DNA of 64,000 bases from Labrys sp. WJW (lineage in GTDB: Bacteria; Pseudomonadota; Alphaproteobacteria; Rhizobiales; Labraceae): contig NZ_LYXZ01000020.1 of NCBI RefSeq assembly GCF_001676615.1, positions 62,001 to 126,000 of the forward strand, read 5' to 3'. The notes under the pieces were generated by a model. That model had not been told where the DNA came from and searched no databases. It worked only from the letters and a program-made list of their open reading frames with translations. The stretch's first letter is position 1; every line of letters begins with the position of its first letter. Below, in pieces: positions 27,999 through 36,785 of this stretch. The translations under genes and the position numbers were made by a program.

Positions 27999-29324
27999 TC
28001 AAACTTTATGCGAGTTTGTATTCCATGCCGTCGCGGGAGGGACTACGAACTCGGCCACCAGGCCACTGCGATCCGCCCGATTGGCCAGGGTGAGGGCGAT
28101 GCCGTGGCCGTCGGCGATGGACCTGGCGATCGCCAGCCCCAGTCCGGTTCCCTCGACATGCTGCGGTGCGGCCCGGAAGAAGCGTTCGAAGACGCGTTCG
28201 AGCAGGCCTGGATCGAGCCCCGGTCCGCTATCCGTGATGCGGATGCCGCGCCTGCCATCATCGAAGGTCTCGACGGTGATCGCACCTCCCGAGGGGGTGT
28301 AGTGCAGCGCGTTCTCGATCAGATTGGTGAGCAGCGTCCGCAATTCCCTGATGTCGCCGACAAGCGGAACCTCACCGCGTCGCTGCATGCTCAGATGCAG
28401 TCCGCGGGCCTTGGCGATCGGTTCGAGATCGGTAACGCAAGCCTCGGCCAGTACGCCGAAGTCCAGGGGCGTGCGGTTCTGGCCGCCTGTGCCGGCTTCC
28501 ACGCGCGCGAGCTGGAGCATCTGGTTGGTGAGATGGGTGGCGCGCCTGGCACCGGCCTCGAGGTCGTCGAGCCTTGTGTGCAATGCCGCACCGCGGGAAA
28601 GGGGCCTGAGATTGCCGATCTGCAGGGTGAGCGCGGCAAGCGGGGTGCGCAACTCGTGCGCGGCATCGGAGATGAAGCGGCGCTGGCGTTCCAGCGTCTG
28701 TTGCAGGCGGGACAGCAATTGATTCATCGCAGCGACGAGCGGCAGGACCTCGGATGGCACCCCGGCTACCGGAATAGGCGTGGTGTCGGCGGCCGATCTC
28801 GCGGCCAGGGTGGTGGCGATACGGCCAAGCGGTTTCATCACCCAATAGATGACCAGGCCGAGAAAAAGCCAGGCGACCGGGATGAGGATGATGATCGGCA
28901 GCACCGCGCCGAGGGCCGCGTGCTCGGCCAGTTCCGTGCGCGCTTCGATCTGCTGGGCGATCTGAACGGTGCGCTCGCCCTCGACCAGGGTGTAGACCCG
29001 CCAGTCATGCCCGGCGACGGTCTCGTTCGAGAAGCCGGTACCGCTGCTGCGTGGAATTGCGATGGCGGGATTGGTCGAGCGCATCGGCGCGTCGGTGCCG
29101 TCCCAGACCTGAACGAGGAGATCATCCTCGCGATTGCGTGTGCTTTTGATGGCGGGGCGCAGGCTGCGGGCATCGAGGGCGTAGACGGCGACCTGCTGCA
29201 ACTGCTTGTCGAGGAAGCGATGGGCCTCGCGCCGCACGGCAAAGTAGGAGGCGAGGGCTGCACCGATGCCGACCACCAGCAGCACGGCAGCGATGGCGAT
29301 CAGGCTCGACCAGCGCAGCGACAT
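27999..29324 (-). CDS. Two-component sensor histidine kinase (QseC/TctE-like)
   Basis: The 441-residue membrane kinase has a first transmembrane helix at about residues 8-28. A periplasmic sensor part of about 115 residues follows, then a second helix near 143-166, a HAMP region, and the phospho-acceptor motif ISDAAHELRTPLAALTL near residue 220. N, G1 and G2 boxes follow (LLTNLIENALHYTP, ITDSGPGLD, GTGLGLAIARSIADGHG). Its GTG/ATG-region overlaps the response-regulator stop by one base. The signal is unknown. Confidence 0.95.
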   Translation of the reverse strand: MSLRWSSLIAIAAVLLVVGIGAALASYFAVRREAHRFLDKQLQQVAVYALDARSLRPAIKSTRNREDDLLVQVWDGTDAPMRSTNPAIAIPRSSGTGFSNETVAGHDWRVYTLVEGERTVQIAQQIEARTELAEHAALGAVLPIIILIPVAWLFLGLVIYWVMKPLGRIATTLAARSAADTTPIPVAGVPSEVLPLVAAMNQLLSRLQQTLERQRRFISDAAHELRTPLAALTLQIGNLRPLSRGAALHTRLDDLEAGARRATHLTNQMLQLARVEAGTGGQNRTPLDFGVLAEACVTDLEPIAKARGLHLSMQRRGEVPLVGDIRELRTLLTNLIENALHYTPSGGAITVETFDDGRRGIRITDSGPGLDPGLLERVFERFFRAAPQHVEGTGLGLAIARSIADGHGIALTLANRADRSGLVAEFVVPPATAWNTNSHKV

Positions 29325-29992
29325 CAGGGAGCGTCCTTTGCGACCATCCAGCCTGCTCCGCGCGAATTGCGAATGATATCCTTGCCGAATTTCTTGCGGA
29401 TGGCATGGATCAATACCTCGACGGCATTGCTTTCGACTTCCTCGCCCCAGCCATAGAGGCGCTCCTCCAGCTGGCTGCGCGAGACGATTGCGCCGGGACG
29501 CTCCATCAGCGCCAGCAGCAGGGAAAACACCCGCGCGGTCAGCACATGGCTTTGGCCGCGATAGGTGACGCGGTGGCTTTCGAGGTCGAGCTCGAGGTCG
29601 CCATGGACCAGCGTGGAGACGGCCTGGCCGCCATGGCGGCGACGCAGCACGGCGCGGATCCGGGCCTGCAGCTCGCGTATCTCGAAGGGCTTGACGATGT
29701 AGTCATCGGCACCGAGGTCGAGGCCGTCGACGCGATGGTCGAGATCGTCCCTGGCGGTGATGATCAAAACGGGGGTGGTGTCGCCGGCCCGCCGGAGATC
29801 GCGCAGCAGTTCAAACCCGCTCTTGCCGGGCAGTCCGTTGTCGAGCAGCACGACGGAATAGCCGTGTTGCCGCAGGGCGGCTTCACCATCAGGGCCGTCG
29901 CGGACCCAATCCACCGCCATGCCAGCATCGCCAAGCGCCTGCAGCAGCGCCTTTCCGATCATTGGATCGTCCTCGATCAGAAGAATGCGCAT
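29324..29992 (-). CDS. Two-component response regulator, OmpR family
   Basis: The 222-residue protein has a receiver domain with acidic pocket EDD (residues 7-9), phospho-acceptor Asp51 in LLDNGLPG and Lys101-type lysine in DYIVKPF. A C-terminal OmpR winged helix with VLIHAIRKKFGKDIIRNSRGAGW follows. The start at 29992 gives the usual MRILLIEDDP opening. It is co-transcribed with the kinase and follows upp by 75 bases. Targets are not evident. Confidence 0.95.
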   Translation of the reverse strand: MRILLIEDDPMIGKALLQALGDAGMAVDWVRDGPDGEAALRQHGYSVVLLDNGLPGKSGFELLRDLRRAGDTTPVLIITARDDLDHRVDGLDLGADDYIVKPFEIRELQARIRAVLRRRHGGQAVSTLVHGDLELDLESHRVTYRGQSHVLTARVFSLLLALMERPGAIVSRSQLEERLYGWGEEVESNAVEVLIHAIRKKFGKDIIRNSRGAGWMVAKDAP

Positions 29993-30067
29993 GCGGCCGC
30001 CGTGGAAACAAGGTGAACTCGGCGAGGATGGCAAGCAATTAAGGGCTGATCAAGGAAGCGGCCCGCC

Positions 30068-30697
30068 TCACTTCGTTCCGTAGATACGGTCGCCGGCATC
30101 GCCCAGACCCGGCACGATATAGCCGTGGTCGTTGAGATGGCTGTCGATGGCCGCCGTCCAGATCGTCACGTCGGGATGGGCCTCGCGCAGATGCTTGATG
30201 CCTTCGGGCGCCGCGAGCAGGCAGACGAAGCGGATATCCTTGACGTCGCGCGCCTTCAGCCGCTCGATGGCGGCGACGGCGGAGTTGGCCGTGGCCAGCA
30301 TCGGGTCGAGCACGATCACCAGGCGTTCCGCCACATCGGGCGGCGCCTTGAAGTAATATTCCACGGCCTTCAGTGTTTCGGGGTCGCGATAAAGCCCGAT
30401 ATGGGCGACGCGGGCCGAGGGCACGAGGTCGAGCATGCCTTCGAGGAAGCCCTCGCCGGCACGCAGGATCGGTGCCAGCACCAGCTTCTTGCCGGCCACG
30501 CGCGGCGCCTGCATCTTGGTCAAGGGCGTCTCGATCTCGACCATTTCCAGCGGCAGGTCGCGGGTGACCTCGTAGCAGAGGAGGCGGCCGATCTCGTTGA
30601 GCAACTGCCGGAACCCCTTGGTCGAGCGGTTCTTGTCGCGCATCAAAGTGAGCTTGTGCTGCACCAGCGGGTGATCGACGACGATGACGCCTTCCAT
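30068..30697 (-). CDS. upp: Uracil phosphoribosyltransferase
   Basis: The 209-residue enzyme makes UMP from uracil and PRPP. It shows the family N-terminus [18 protein letters not shown], the flexible loop [13 protein letters not shown] near residue 76, the PRPP-binding stretch [11 protein letters not shown] near 130, and the uracil-binding C-terminus [22 protein letters not shown] replaces the ATGGS found in many homologues. It complements the cytidine deaminase and uptake genes elsewhere in the window. Confidence 0.97.
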   Translation of the reverse strand: MEGVIVVDHPLVQHKLTLMRDKNRSTKGFRQLLNEIGRLLCYEVTRDLPLEMVEIETPLTKMQAPRVAGKKLVLAPILRAGEGFLEGMLDLVPSARVAHIGLYRDPETLKAVEYYFKAPPDVAERLVIVLDPMLATANSAVAAIERLKARDVKDIRFVCLLAAPEGIKHLREAHPDVTIWTAAIDSHLNDHGYIVPGLGDAGDRIYGTK

Positions 30698-30838
30698 CGG
30701 AGTTTCCCTTCTTCACATTCCACCCTTACCTAGCCGATTTCTCGGCTGGGGTAAGGCATCATAGCGCGCCTTCCACGCCTTTCGTCGCGGCTTACGCTTA
30801 AGGTTTTCCGTTTTTGCAAGCTTGCGTATCGAAAAATC

Positions 30839-30854
30839 TGGCGTGAAACTTGCT
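30839..30854 (+). promoter_or_regulatory. Candidate sigma-54 promoter of rpoN
   Basis: TGGCGTGAAACTTGCT fits the -24/-12 pattern TGGCACG-N4-TTGCW with both invariant GG and GC at the correct spacing; only the AC is changed to GT. It lies 65 bases upstream of the rpoN start codon and reads in the same direction. Confidence 0.65.
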
Positions 30855-30918
30855 TCTGGCCGCTGTCCATGCAGGATGCTGCCCGCAACAAGACCAATAA
30901 TCAGGATCGTCCGCGTTC

Positions 30919-32448
30919 ATGGCGTTGTCGCAAAGGCTTGAGTTCCGCCAGACCCAGTCGCTGGTGATGACGCCGCAATTGATGCAGGCGATCAAGCTTC
31001 TGCAACTGTCCAACCTCGATCTCACCGCCTATGTCGAGGCGGAACTGGAGCGCAACCCGATCCTGGACCGCGCCGATGGCGAGACCGCGCGCGAACCCGA
31101 GACGCTTGCGGCAGCGCCCGCCGATCCCGCTGCGGGCGATTGGCTCAAGGACGACATGGCCCCCTCCCGCGAGGCGATGGAAGCGGGGCTCGGCACCGAT
31201 CTCGACAACGTCTTTCCCGACGAGCGGCCGGCCGACAGGCCGGAAGCGCCGGCGGCGATCGAACAGTTGGCCGGAAGCGACCCCTATGTCTCGTCCTGGT
31301 CGAATGTCGGCGCGGGCGGGCATGGCGGCGGCGACGACGTCAATTACGAGGGCATGGCCGCGGCCGATCTTTCATTGGCCGATCATCTGGAGACGCAGCT
31401 CGCTCTGGCGACCCGCGATCCCAGGCGCCGGCTGATCGGCCATTTCATCATCGATATGATCGACGAGACCGGCTATCTCGTCGGTGATCTCACGGAACTC
31501 GCCGAACGCCTGGGGGCACCGCTCCAGGAGGTGGAGGCCGTGCTTGCCCTCGTGCAGGGCTTCGAGCCGAGTGGCGTCGGCGCCCGTTCGCTGAAGGAGT
31601 GCCTGGCGCTCCAGCTCAAGGAGCGCAACCGGCTCGATCCTGCCATGGCGACGCTGCTTGACAATCTGGAGCTGGTGGCCAAGCGCAACATCCCGGCCCT
31701 GCGGCGCCTGTGCGGCGTCGACGAGGAGGATGTGGCCGAGATGATCGCCGAATTGCGCGGCCTTACCCCCAAGCCGGGCCTGGCTTTCGGCTCCACGCCG
31801 GTTCAGCCGGTGGTGCCGGACGTGCTGTTGCGCGCTGCACCCGACGGAACCTGGATGGTGGAGCTCAACCCCGATACCTTGCCGCGCGTGCTGGTCAACC
31901 AGAACTACTATGCCCGGGTGGCACGCACGGCCCGCAGCGAGGCCGACAAGACCTTCCTGACCGAGGCGCTGCAGACGGCGAACTGGCTGACCCGCAGCCT
32001 GGAGCAGCGTGCGCGCACCATCCTCAAGGTCGCCACCGAGATCGTGCGCCAGCAGGACGCCTTCTTCGCCCTCGGCGTGCAATATCTGCGCCCGCTCAAT
32101 CTCAAGACAGTGGCCGATGCTATCGGCATGCATGAATCGACGGTGTCGCGTGTCACCGCCAACAAGTTCATCGCCTCGGCCCGCGGCCTGTTCGAGCTCA
32201 AATATTTCTTCACCGCCTCGATTTCGAACGCGGAAGGGGGCGAAGCGCATTCGGCCGAGGCCGTGCGCCACCGCATCCGCCAGATGATCGACGCCGAAGC
32301 ACCCGATGCCATCCTGTCCGACGACACCATCGTCGCGCTGCTGCGCAAGGACGGCATCGACATCGCCCGGCGCACCGTGGCCAAATATCGCGAATCCATG
32401 CGGATCGCTTCCTCGGTGGAGAGGCGACGGGAAAAGGCGGGACGATGA
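30919..32448 (+). CDS. rpoN: RNA polymerase sigma-54 factor
   Basis: The 509-residue protein is a full RpoN. The Gln/Leu-rich activator-interacting region is at residues 1-50 (LEFRQTQSLVMTPQLMQAIKLLQ). An acidic linker reaches about residue 130, followed by the core-binding domain. A helix-turn-helix region lies around IGMHESTVSRVTANKFI, and the RpoN box ARRTVAKYRE is near the C-terminus. In most alphaproteobacteria rpoN lies between lptB and hpf/ptsN; none of those is here, so this may be a second or relocated copy. Confidence 0.97.
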   Translation: MALSQRLEFRQTQSLVMTPQLMQAIKLLQLSNLDLTAYVEAELERNPILDRADGETAREPETLAAAPADPAAGDWLKDDMAPSREAMEAGLGTDLDNVFPDERPADRPEAPAAIEQLAGSDPYVSSWSNVGAGGHGGGDDVNYEGMAAADLSLADHLETQLALATRDPRRRLIGHFIIDMIDETGYLVGDLTELAERLGAPLQEVEAVLALVQGFEPSGVGARSLKECLALQLKERNRLDPAMATLLDNLELVAKRNIPALRRLCGVDEEDVAEMIAELRGLTPKPGLAFGSTPVQPVVPDVLLRAAPDGTWMVELNPDTLPRVLVNQNYYARVARTARSEADKTFLTEALQTANWLTRSLEQRARTILKVATEIVRQQDAFFALGVQYLRPLNLKTVADAIGMHESTVSRVTANKFIASARGLFELKYFFTASISNAEGGEAHSAEAVRHRIRQMIDAEAPDAILSDDTIVALLRKDGIDIARRTVAKYRESMRIASSVERRREKAGR

Positions 32449-32460
32449 GGCCTAGCGCAG

Positions 32461-32615
32461 CTCACTTGGGGGAAAAAACGCCGATTTGTCATAGCCGGGC
32501 TTGACCCGGCTATCCAGAAGGCACGGGCGCAACCGGCAGGAAGAGCTGGGTTGCCGGGTCAAGCCCGGCAATGACAAAGTCGTGCAAACTCGAAGGCGCT
32601 TGAATGAACTGCATC
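32461..32615. repeat. Composite palindromic repeat, copy 2
   Basis: About 150 bases match 4221-4375, including TTTGTCATAGCCGGGCTTGA, the two inner hairpins, the GCGCAACCGG centre and the GACAAAGTCGTGCA exit. The ends again form an imperfect inverted repeat (GCAGCTCACTT against AATGAACTGC). It lies downstream of rpoN and upstream of mmcB and carries no open frame of its own. Confidence 0.82.
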
Positions 32616-32656
32616 GGGCCGATGAGGCCGGTTTTTCGAAGCGAGGGAACCTGACG

Positions 32657-33130
32657 GTGTCGCTGCCGGTCCTGCCCATAGACGGTCGCCAATCCGCGAT
32701 GGCCCTGACGATCCAGCGCGGGGCCAGCCGGCTGCTACGCCAATACGGCCTGACGCCGGTGCCGGAGGTGACGCTGCCCAATGGTCGCCGTGCCGATCTC
32801 CTCGCGGTGGGGCGCAAGGGCGAGATCTGGATCGTGGAAATCAAGTCCTCGGTGACGGATTTCCAGGTCGACCACAAATGGCCCGATTATCTGGCTTATT
32901 GCGACCGGCTTTTCTTCGCCGTCGGGCCGGATTTTCCGCTGGCCCTGCTACCCGAGGAGGCCGGCAGCATCGTGGCCGATGCCTATGGCGGCACGTTGCT
33001 GCGGGATGCGCCCGAGCAGCGCCTGGCGGCGCCGACGCGCAAGGTCCTGACCCTGCTGCTCGCCCGGCTGGCAGCCGGACGGCTGCATCAGGCCATGGAT
33101 CCCGAAGGTGCGTTCGGTTTCGGCGAATGA
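32657..33130 (+). CDS. mmcB: MmcB family DNA repair protein
   Basis: The 157-residue protein matches the alphaproteobacterial MmcB family, linked in Caulobacter to DNA-damage responses with ImuB/DnaE2. The core has a nuclease-like PD-(D/E)xK arrangement: GRRADLLAVGRKGEIWIVEIKSS near residues 37-60, followed by WPDYLAYCDRLFFAVGPDFP. The GTG at 32657 is selected because GAGGGA lies eight bases upstream and this start gives the usual family N-terminus (PIDGRQSAM). Upstream sequence belongs to the repeat. No LexA box is evident. Confidence 0.85.
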   Translation: MSLPVLPIDGRQSAMALTIQRGASRLLRQYGLTPVPEVTLPNGRRADLLAVGRKGEIWIVEIKSSVTDFQVDHKWPDYLAYCDRLFFAVGPDFPLALLPEEAGSIVADAYGGTLLRDAPEQRLAAPTRKVLTLLLARLAAGRLHQAMDPEGAFGFGE

Positions 33131-33144
33131 CGTGCCCGAAGGTG

Positions 33145-33888
33145 CTATTGCCCGGCAAATGAGGTGATGAGCGAGACCAGTTCCGCATCCTGGCCGTTGA
33201 AGCCGTGATGCGCGCGGGACCGGCAGGGATTGCCGGTTTGCCGGCCGCCCTCCAGCCATGTCACCGTGACCCGCTCGCCGGCCCAGGCCTGGAAGGGCGC
33301 GACGCCGGCCGGCTTGGTGAAGCGGCAGCCATCCTGCCGGTGATGCACCACCAGGGTGGGAGGCAGCAGCCTTGGGGAACCGAGGATGGCCATGACGCTC
33401 GGCGAGGGACCGGACTCCTTGCTGAGGAAGCCTGAAGTCAGCACCAGCCGGTCCGGCTTGGCTCCCTTCGCCAGGCCCTCGGCCGTTCGCGGCGTGCCGG
33501 CTGAGGTGGCCACGACCGTGACCGGCCGTTTCAGGCCCGCCATGGTATCGACCGCCGTGACAAGGTTGGTGCCCTTGTCGACCAGCAGGACATTATAGCC
33601 CCTGGCCGCAAAGCCATCGCGATTGCGGATGAGGACATTGTCGGCGCCGGTGCGAAACTGGCCGTTGGGACCGACTTCGAGCCGGCCATCGCCGCCGGTG
33701 AGCAGGATGATGCTGCCTTTGGCTTGGGGATGCCGGATCAGGATGTTCTCGATGCCGGCGATGGTCACGGTCTCGCCACCGCTGGCGATGGGAGCCGTCT
33801 GGGCGAAAACGGGACCATTCATCAGCAACAGGCCCAAGAAACCGCTGGCTACGGCTGCCCGTCCGCCAGGGGATATGTTTCGATTCAT
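33145..33888 (-). CDS. Exported alpha/beta-hydrolase-like protein
   Basis: The 247-residue protein has a signal peptide of about 30 residues ending VFAQT, then a predicted alpha/beta-hydrolase core. SIILLTGGDGRLEVGPNG may hold the oxyanion region, VTVVATSAGTPRTAEG the nucleophile elbow (TSAGT), and a terminal His lies in RAHHGFNGQD. Four cysteines are scarce but include CRFTKP and NPCRSRAHHGF, which may form a disulfide. Substrate unknown; it is convergent with mmcB and divergent from the CoxG-like gene. Confidence 0.75.
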   Translation of the reverse strand: MNRNISPGGRAAVASGFLGLLLMNGPVFAQTAPIASGGETVTIAGIENILIRHPQAKGSIILLTGGDGRLEVGPNGQFRTGADNVLIRNRDGFAARGYNVLLVDKGTNLVTAVDTMAGLKRPVTVVATSAGTPRTAEGLAKGAKPDRLVLTSGFLSKESGPSPSVMAILGSPRLLPPTLVVHHRQDGCRFTKPAGVAPFQAWAGERVTVTWLEGGRQTGNPCRSRAHHGFNGQDAELVSLITSFAGQ

Positions 33889-34063
33889 GATTCGAACTGT
33901 CCTCGTTGTGGCCTACCGATAGGCAACAAGGGTTGCGGCTGGATTACGGGAGGCCGGGCGTGACGACAGCATGCAGCATCAAATTTACATCCTTGCCTTG
34001 CTCCCTGGCAGCCGGTCATGATCTATGAAGCAAAAGGGCATATGGCCCGGGAGGAGCAGTTCC

Positions 34064-34570
34064 ATGGATATGAGCGGTTCGCAGCGCATCGAGGCCTCAC
34101 GCGAGAAGGTTTGGGAAGGCCTGAACAATCCCGAGATCCTCAAGCAATGCATTCCGGGCTGCGAAGCGATCGAACTGGTCTCGCCGACCGAGATGACCGC
34201 CAAGGCTGTGCTGAAGATCGGTCCGGTCAAGGCCTCCTTCAACGGCAAGGTGACACTGTCGGATCTCGATCCGCCCAACGGCTACACCATTTCGGGCGAG
34301 GGCCAGGGCGGTGTCGCCGGTTTTGCCAAGGGCGGGGCCACCGTACGCCTCGAGGCCGATGGCGAAGACGCGACCATCCTCCACTACGAAGCCAAGGCCG
34401 ATGTCGGCGGCAAGATCGCCCAACTCGGCGCCCGCCTGATCGACGGCACCGCCAAGAAGCTGGCCGGCGACTTCTTCGAGAAGTTCGGCCAGGCGATCTC
34501 GCCCAAGCCGGAAGGCGAGGAGGCCCCGGCCGAGCCGGAAAAGAAGGGTTGGTTCGGCCGCAAGAAGTGA
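34064..34570 (+). CDS. CoxG-like SRPBCC family protein
   Basis: The 168-residue protein matches the carbon-monoxide-dehydrogenase subunit G (CoxG) family. It opens with MSGSQRIEASREKVWEGLNN, has LKQCIPGCEAIELVS, and a Gly-rich GQGGVAGFAKGGATVRL centre. An amphipathic Lys-rich tail ends in KKGWFGRKK. CoxG can recruit CO dehydrogenase to the membrane, but no cox or molybdenum hydroxylase genes lie nearby, so function here is open. GGGAGGAG gives a strong ribosome site. Confidence 0.85.
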   Translation: MDMSGSQRIEASREKVWEGLNNPEILKQCIPGCEAIELVSPTEMTAKAVLKIGPVKASFNGKVTLSDLDPPNGYTISGEGQGGVAGFAKGGATVRLEADGEDATILHYEAKADVGGKIAQLGARLIDGTAKKLAGDFFEKFGQAISPKPEGEEAPAEPEKKGWFGRKK

Positions 34571-34585
34571 GCCGGTCGCCCGTTC

Positions 34586-35440
34586 TCACGCCGGTATGAA
34601 GGGAATACCCCGCAAGGCCTGGACGAAGACGAAAAGGGTGGCCGCGCCATAGGCGAGCGCCGCGGCGCAGACGATGAAAGAGGCTGTGCGGCCTCGCGCC
34701 CAACGCTCGGCGACCAGGCCCAGGACAGGCATGATCTGCAGGGCGTGCAGCCCGAGGAAGTGGGCCACCCTGAGGTCGCCGCCGGTGCGCGACCAGCCGA
34801 AGACCGGCACGCCCGTCGCATCCGTGCGCACGCCGCCGATCCAATGGCCGTTGCCGGCGGAAAGAACGCTGCCGGAGCCCACCCCGAGCATGAAAGTGAG
34901 CGTCAGCCCGAGCAGGACCGACAGCCAGAACGCCGTCGACCAGGCTTGGGGGCGGTGTCGCAGCAACAAGACCGCCAAGGCAGGGCTTGCGGCCGTCAAC
35001 GTCACCGCACCGATGCCCATCAATGTATACATCAGCTGGTGGAACGGATCGGCCACATTGTAATGCGAGGCAAGACCCCTGGCGGCCTGGAGAGCGATGT
35101 AGCCGATCTCGAAGGTGCTTGCGGCAAGGGCGAGGTTGACGAGGATCCTGACCGTCCGCCCGCGGCGCGTCTCTTCGGGCAGGGCGCCGACGAACCAGGC
35201 CAGGGTCAGGAGATAGAGGGCGACGGAGAACTGGAATTTCAGCGGCTTGATCCAGACGGAGATGCCGTTGAGCGTCCTGTCGTCGATCCCCAGCGCTATG
35301 AAGGTCGGGACCATCAGCGCCAGGAGGATGAAGCCGCCTTGTGCCAGCAGGCGCTCGCGTCTCAGCAGGTCATCCATCACGGCCCGGGCAAGCACATGCG
35401 GGCGATAGGCAAGGCGAAGCCTTGGCGTGTTCGTCGTCAT
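34586..35440 (-). CDS. Polytopic membrane protein of unknown function
   Basis: The 284-residue protein has about seven hydrophobic helices and no family I can name. Notable segments are an N-terminal cytoplasmic stretch with RPHVLARAVMDDLLRRERL, ISVWIKPLKFQFSVALYLLTLAWF, and a loop with ahead-of-helix HYNVADPFHQLMYTLMG. HFLGLHALQIMPVLG holds two histidines that could bind a cofactor. Its ATG overlaps the TGA of the ABA4-like gene by four bases. The pair is divergent from a TetR regulator across two operator-like palindromes. Confidence 0.7.
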   Translation of the reverse strand: MTTNTPRLRLAYRPHVLARAVMDDLLRRERLLAQGGFILLALMVPTFIALGIDDRTLNGISVWIKPLKFQFSVALYLLTLAWFVGALPEETRRGRTVRILVNLALAASTFEIGYIALQAARGLASHYNVADPFHQLMYTLMGIGAVTLTAASPALAVLLLRHRPQAWSTAFWLSVLLGLTLTFMLGVGSGSVLSAGNGHWIGGVRTDATGVPVFGWSRTGGDLRVAHFLGLHALQIMPVLGLVAERWARGRTASFIVCAAALAYGAATLFVFVQALRGIPFIPA

Positions 35441-35898
35441 GCGAGCTCTCCTTGGCGGCGGGAGTGGCCCCGAAGCCAGGCGCCGCGCAGGACCAGGAAC
35501 GTGAGGAAACCGACGGGACCGAACAGGAAGGTGAGGGCGAGACAGGGCAGGACGGCCAGATGCGGCAATCCGGACCGTCGCGCCTCGCGCACCTCCCAGG
35601 CTCCGACCAGCAGGTCGAAGGCGAGGTAATGCAGCCAGCCGGCCAGGAGCAGGCCGCGATGGCTGAACAATACGGCGACATCTTCGAGAGAGCCGAAACC
35701 GCCTGCAGCCTCACCCCAGAAGCGAAAGAGCAGGACGGCATAGGCAAGGCCGAGCACGATCGGAACGAATCTGGCGGCGATCAACTGGGCGAGGGCCGGA
35801 CGCAAGGGCGACAGGGCAAGGACGATCCAGCCGCAGAGAGCGAGCATTCCGGCCCAGGAGAAGGCCTGGTCGAGCGTGAAAGCTTGGTCGAGAACCAT
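35437..35898 (-). CDS. ABA4-like (DUF4281) membrane protein
   Basis: The 153-residue integral membrane protein resembles the ABA4-like family, named after the plant protein needed for neoxanthin formation. Helices occur at about residues 14-35, 43-62, 85-105 and 115-140. The diagnostic stretches are LLAGWLHYLAFDLLVGAW and a C-terminal LTFLFGPVGFLTFLVLR. Bacterial members have no proven activity. It is the first gene of a two-gene operon probably controlled by the adjacent TetR regulator. Confidence 0.78.
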   Translation of the reverse strand: MVLDQAFTLDQAFSWAGMLALCGWIVLALSPLRPALAQLIAARFVPIVLGLAYAVLLFRFWGEAAGGFGSLEDVAVLFSHRGLLLAGWLHYLAFDLLVGAWEVREARRSGLPHLAVLPCLALTFLFGPVGFLTFLVLRGAWLRGHSRRQGELA

Positions 35899-35912
35899 GT
35901 CGGTACCCTCAA

Positions 35913-35958
35913 CTTGACAGTGTCAAGATTAGGATGGCAGCAATTTTGACATTGTCAA
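35913..35958. promoter_or_regulatory. Paired palindromic operators between ABA4-like and tetR genes
   Basis: CTTGACAGTGTCAAG at 35913-35927 and TTGACATTGTCAA at 35946-35958 share the TTGACA-N-TGTCAA palindrome. Their centres are about 32 bases, three helical turns, apart. They lie 15 bases upstream of the ABA4-like start and upstream of the TetR gene, so one regulator could control both directions. Confidence 0.75.
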
Positions 35959-36011
35959 GATCGTGATCGATAGTAGCGTCGGTGCCGAGCAATGGAGCGT
36001 CGGTGCCGGTG

Positions 36012-36653
36012 ATGCGGAGCGGGAAGGAAGTGGAGCAACAGGGATCGGCGGCGCATAAGGCCGGCTATCATCATGGTGACCTCAGGGCTGCGCTGCTCGC
36101 TGCCGCCGAACTCGTCCTGGCCGAACGCGGTGTCGAGGGTTTCACGCTTCGTGAGTGCGCCCGCCGCGCGGGTGTCTCTCACGCTGCGCCCGCGCATCAT
36201 TTCGGCGACGTGGCCGGCCTGCTGACCGCGGTGGCGGCGCTGGGGTTCGAGACGCTCACGCTCTTCATGCGCCAGGCCCGCGCCGGCATCGACGAGCCGG
36301 AGGCCCGATTGCGGGCGATCGGGCGCGGCTATGTCACCTTCGCTCGCCAATATCCGGAGAGATTCCGGCTCACCTTCAACCGGCATCGGCTCAATATTGC
36401 GGATCCGGCCCTGAGGGCCGCCGGGCAGGAAGCCTTCGCCGAGCTCGAGATCGCCATTCGCCTGGTTACCAAGGCCGGTGACGGCCCGCTCGAGCACGAC
36501 CAGCTCGACGTCTTGCTGCAGACCTGGTCGGTCGTGCACGGCTATGCCCATCTCCTGCTGGCGGGGCAGCTCGACGGGCCCCTCAAGGGCGGTGGGGACG
36601 CTGCGGCGGATGCCGCCCTGGAAGGCGTGCTGGCCCGGTTGACGGCGCGCTAA
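36012..36653 (+). CDS. TetR/AcrR family transcriptional regulator
   Basis: The 213-residue protein has an N-terminal TetR helix-turn-helix (GYHHGDLRAALLAAAELVLAER, then FTLRECARRAGVSHAAPAHHFGDVAGLL) and a C-terminal TetR_C ligand domain of WHG type. The ATG at 36012 gives the usual short lead; a GTG at 35982 in frame would add ten residues. It probably represses the divergent ABA4-like/membrane-protein operon through the palindromes at 35913-35958. Its stop codon TAA coincides with the start of a dispersed repeat. Confidence 0.88.
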   Translation: MRSGKEVEQQGSAAHKAGYHHGDLRAALLAAAELVLAERGVEGFTLRECARRAGVSHAAPAHHFGDVAGLLTAVAALGFETLTLFMRQARAGIDEPEARLRAIGRGYVTFARQYPERFRLTFNRHRLNIADPALRAAGQEAFAELEIAIRLVTKAGDGPLEHDQLDVLLQTWSVVHGYAHLLLAGQLDGPLKGGGDAAADAALEGVLARLTAR

Positions 36654-36756
36654 AGCGTTTTGCGATTTGGCGGAATCGCCGGGAATCGCAAAGATGCGTC
36701 GAACCAAAGAGTGAGAGCAAAAGAGCATTTTCGCCTGAACGCGCTTTGCTCCAAGC
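36651..36756 (-). repeat. Stop-codon-abutting dispersed repeat, copy A
   Basis: About 105 bases, homologous when reversed to 57884-57990 and 60247-60352. It begins with TAAAGCGTTTTGCGATTTGG, where TAA is the tetR stop codon. Other shared blocks, reading its minus strand, are GACGC(A/G)TCTTTG and GGAGCAAAGCGCGTT. Confidence 0.85.
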
Positions 36757-36785
36757 TCTAACGACAGGTTGCGAAATCCCTCGAC

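Noticed and set aside
34064..34570. Part of a CO dehydrogenase operon
   Set aside because: No coxMSL or molybdenum-enzyme genes lie nearby, so only the CoxG-like family name is justified.
35975..36008. Direct repeat AGCGTCGGTGCCG twice before the tetR start
   Set aside because: Two 13-base copies 21 bases apart may be a local duplication affecting start choice; there is no sign of function.
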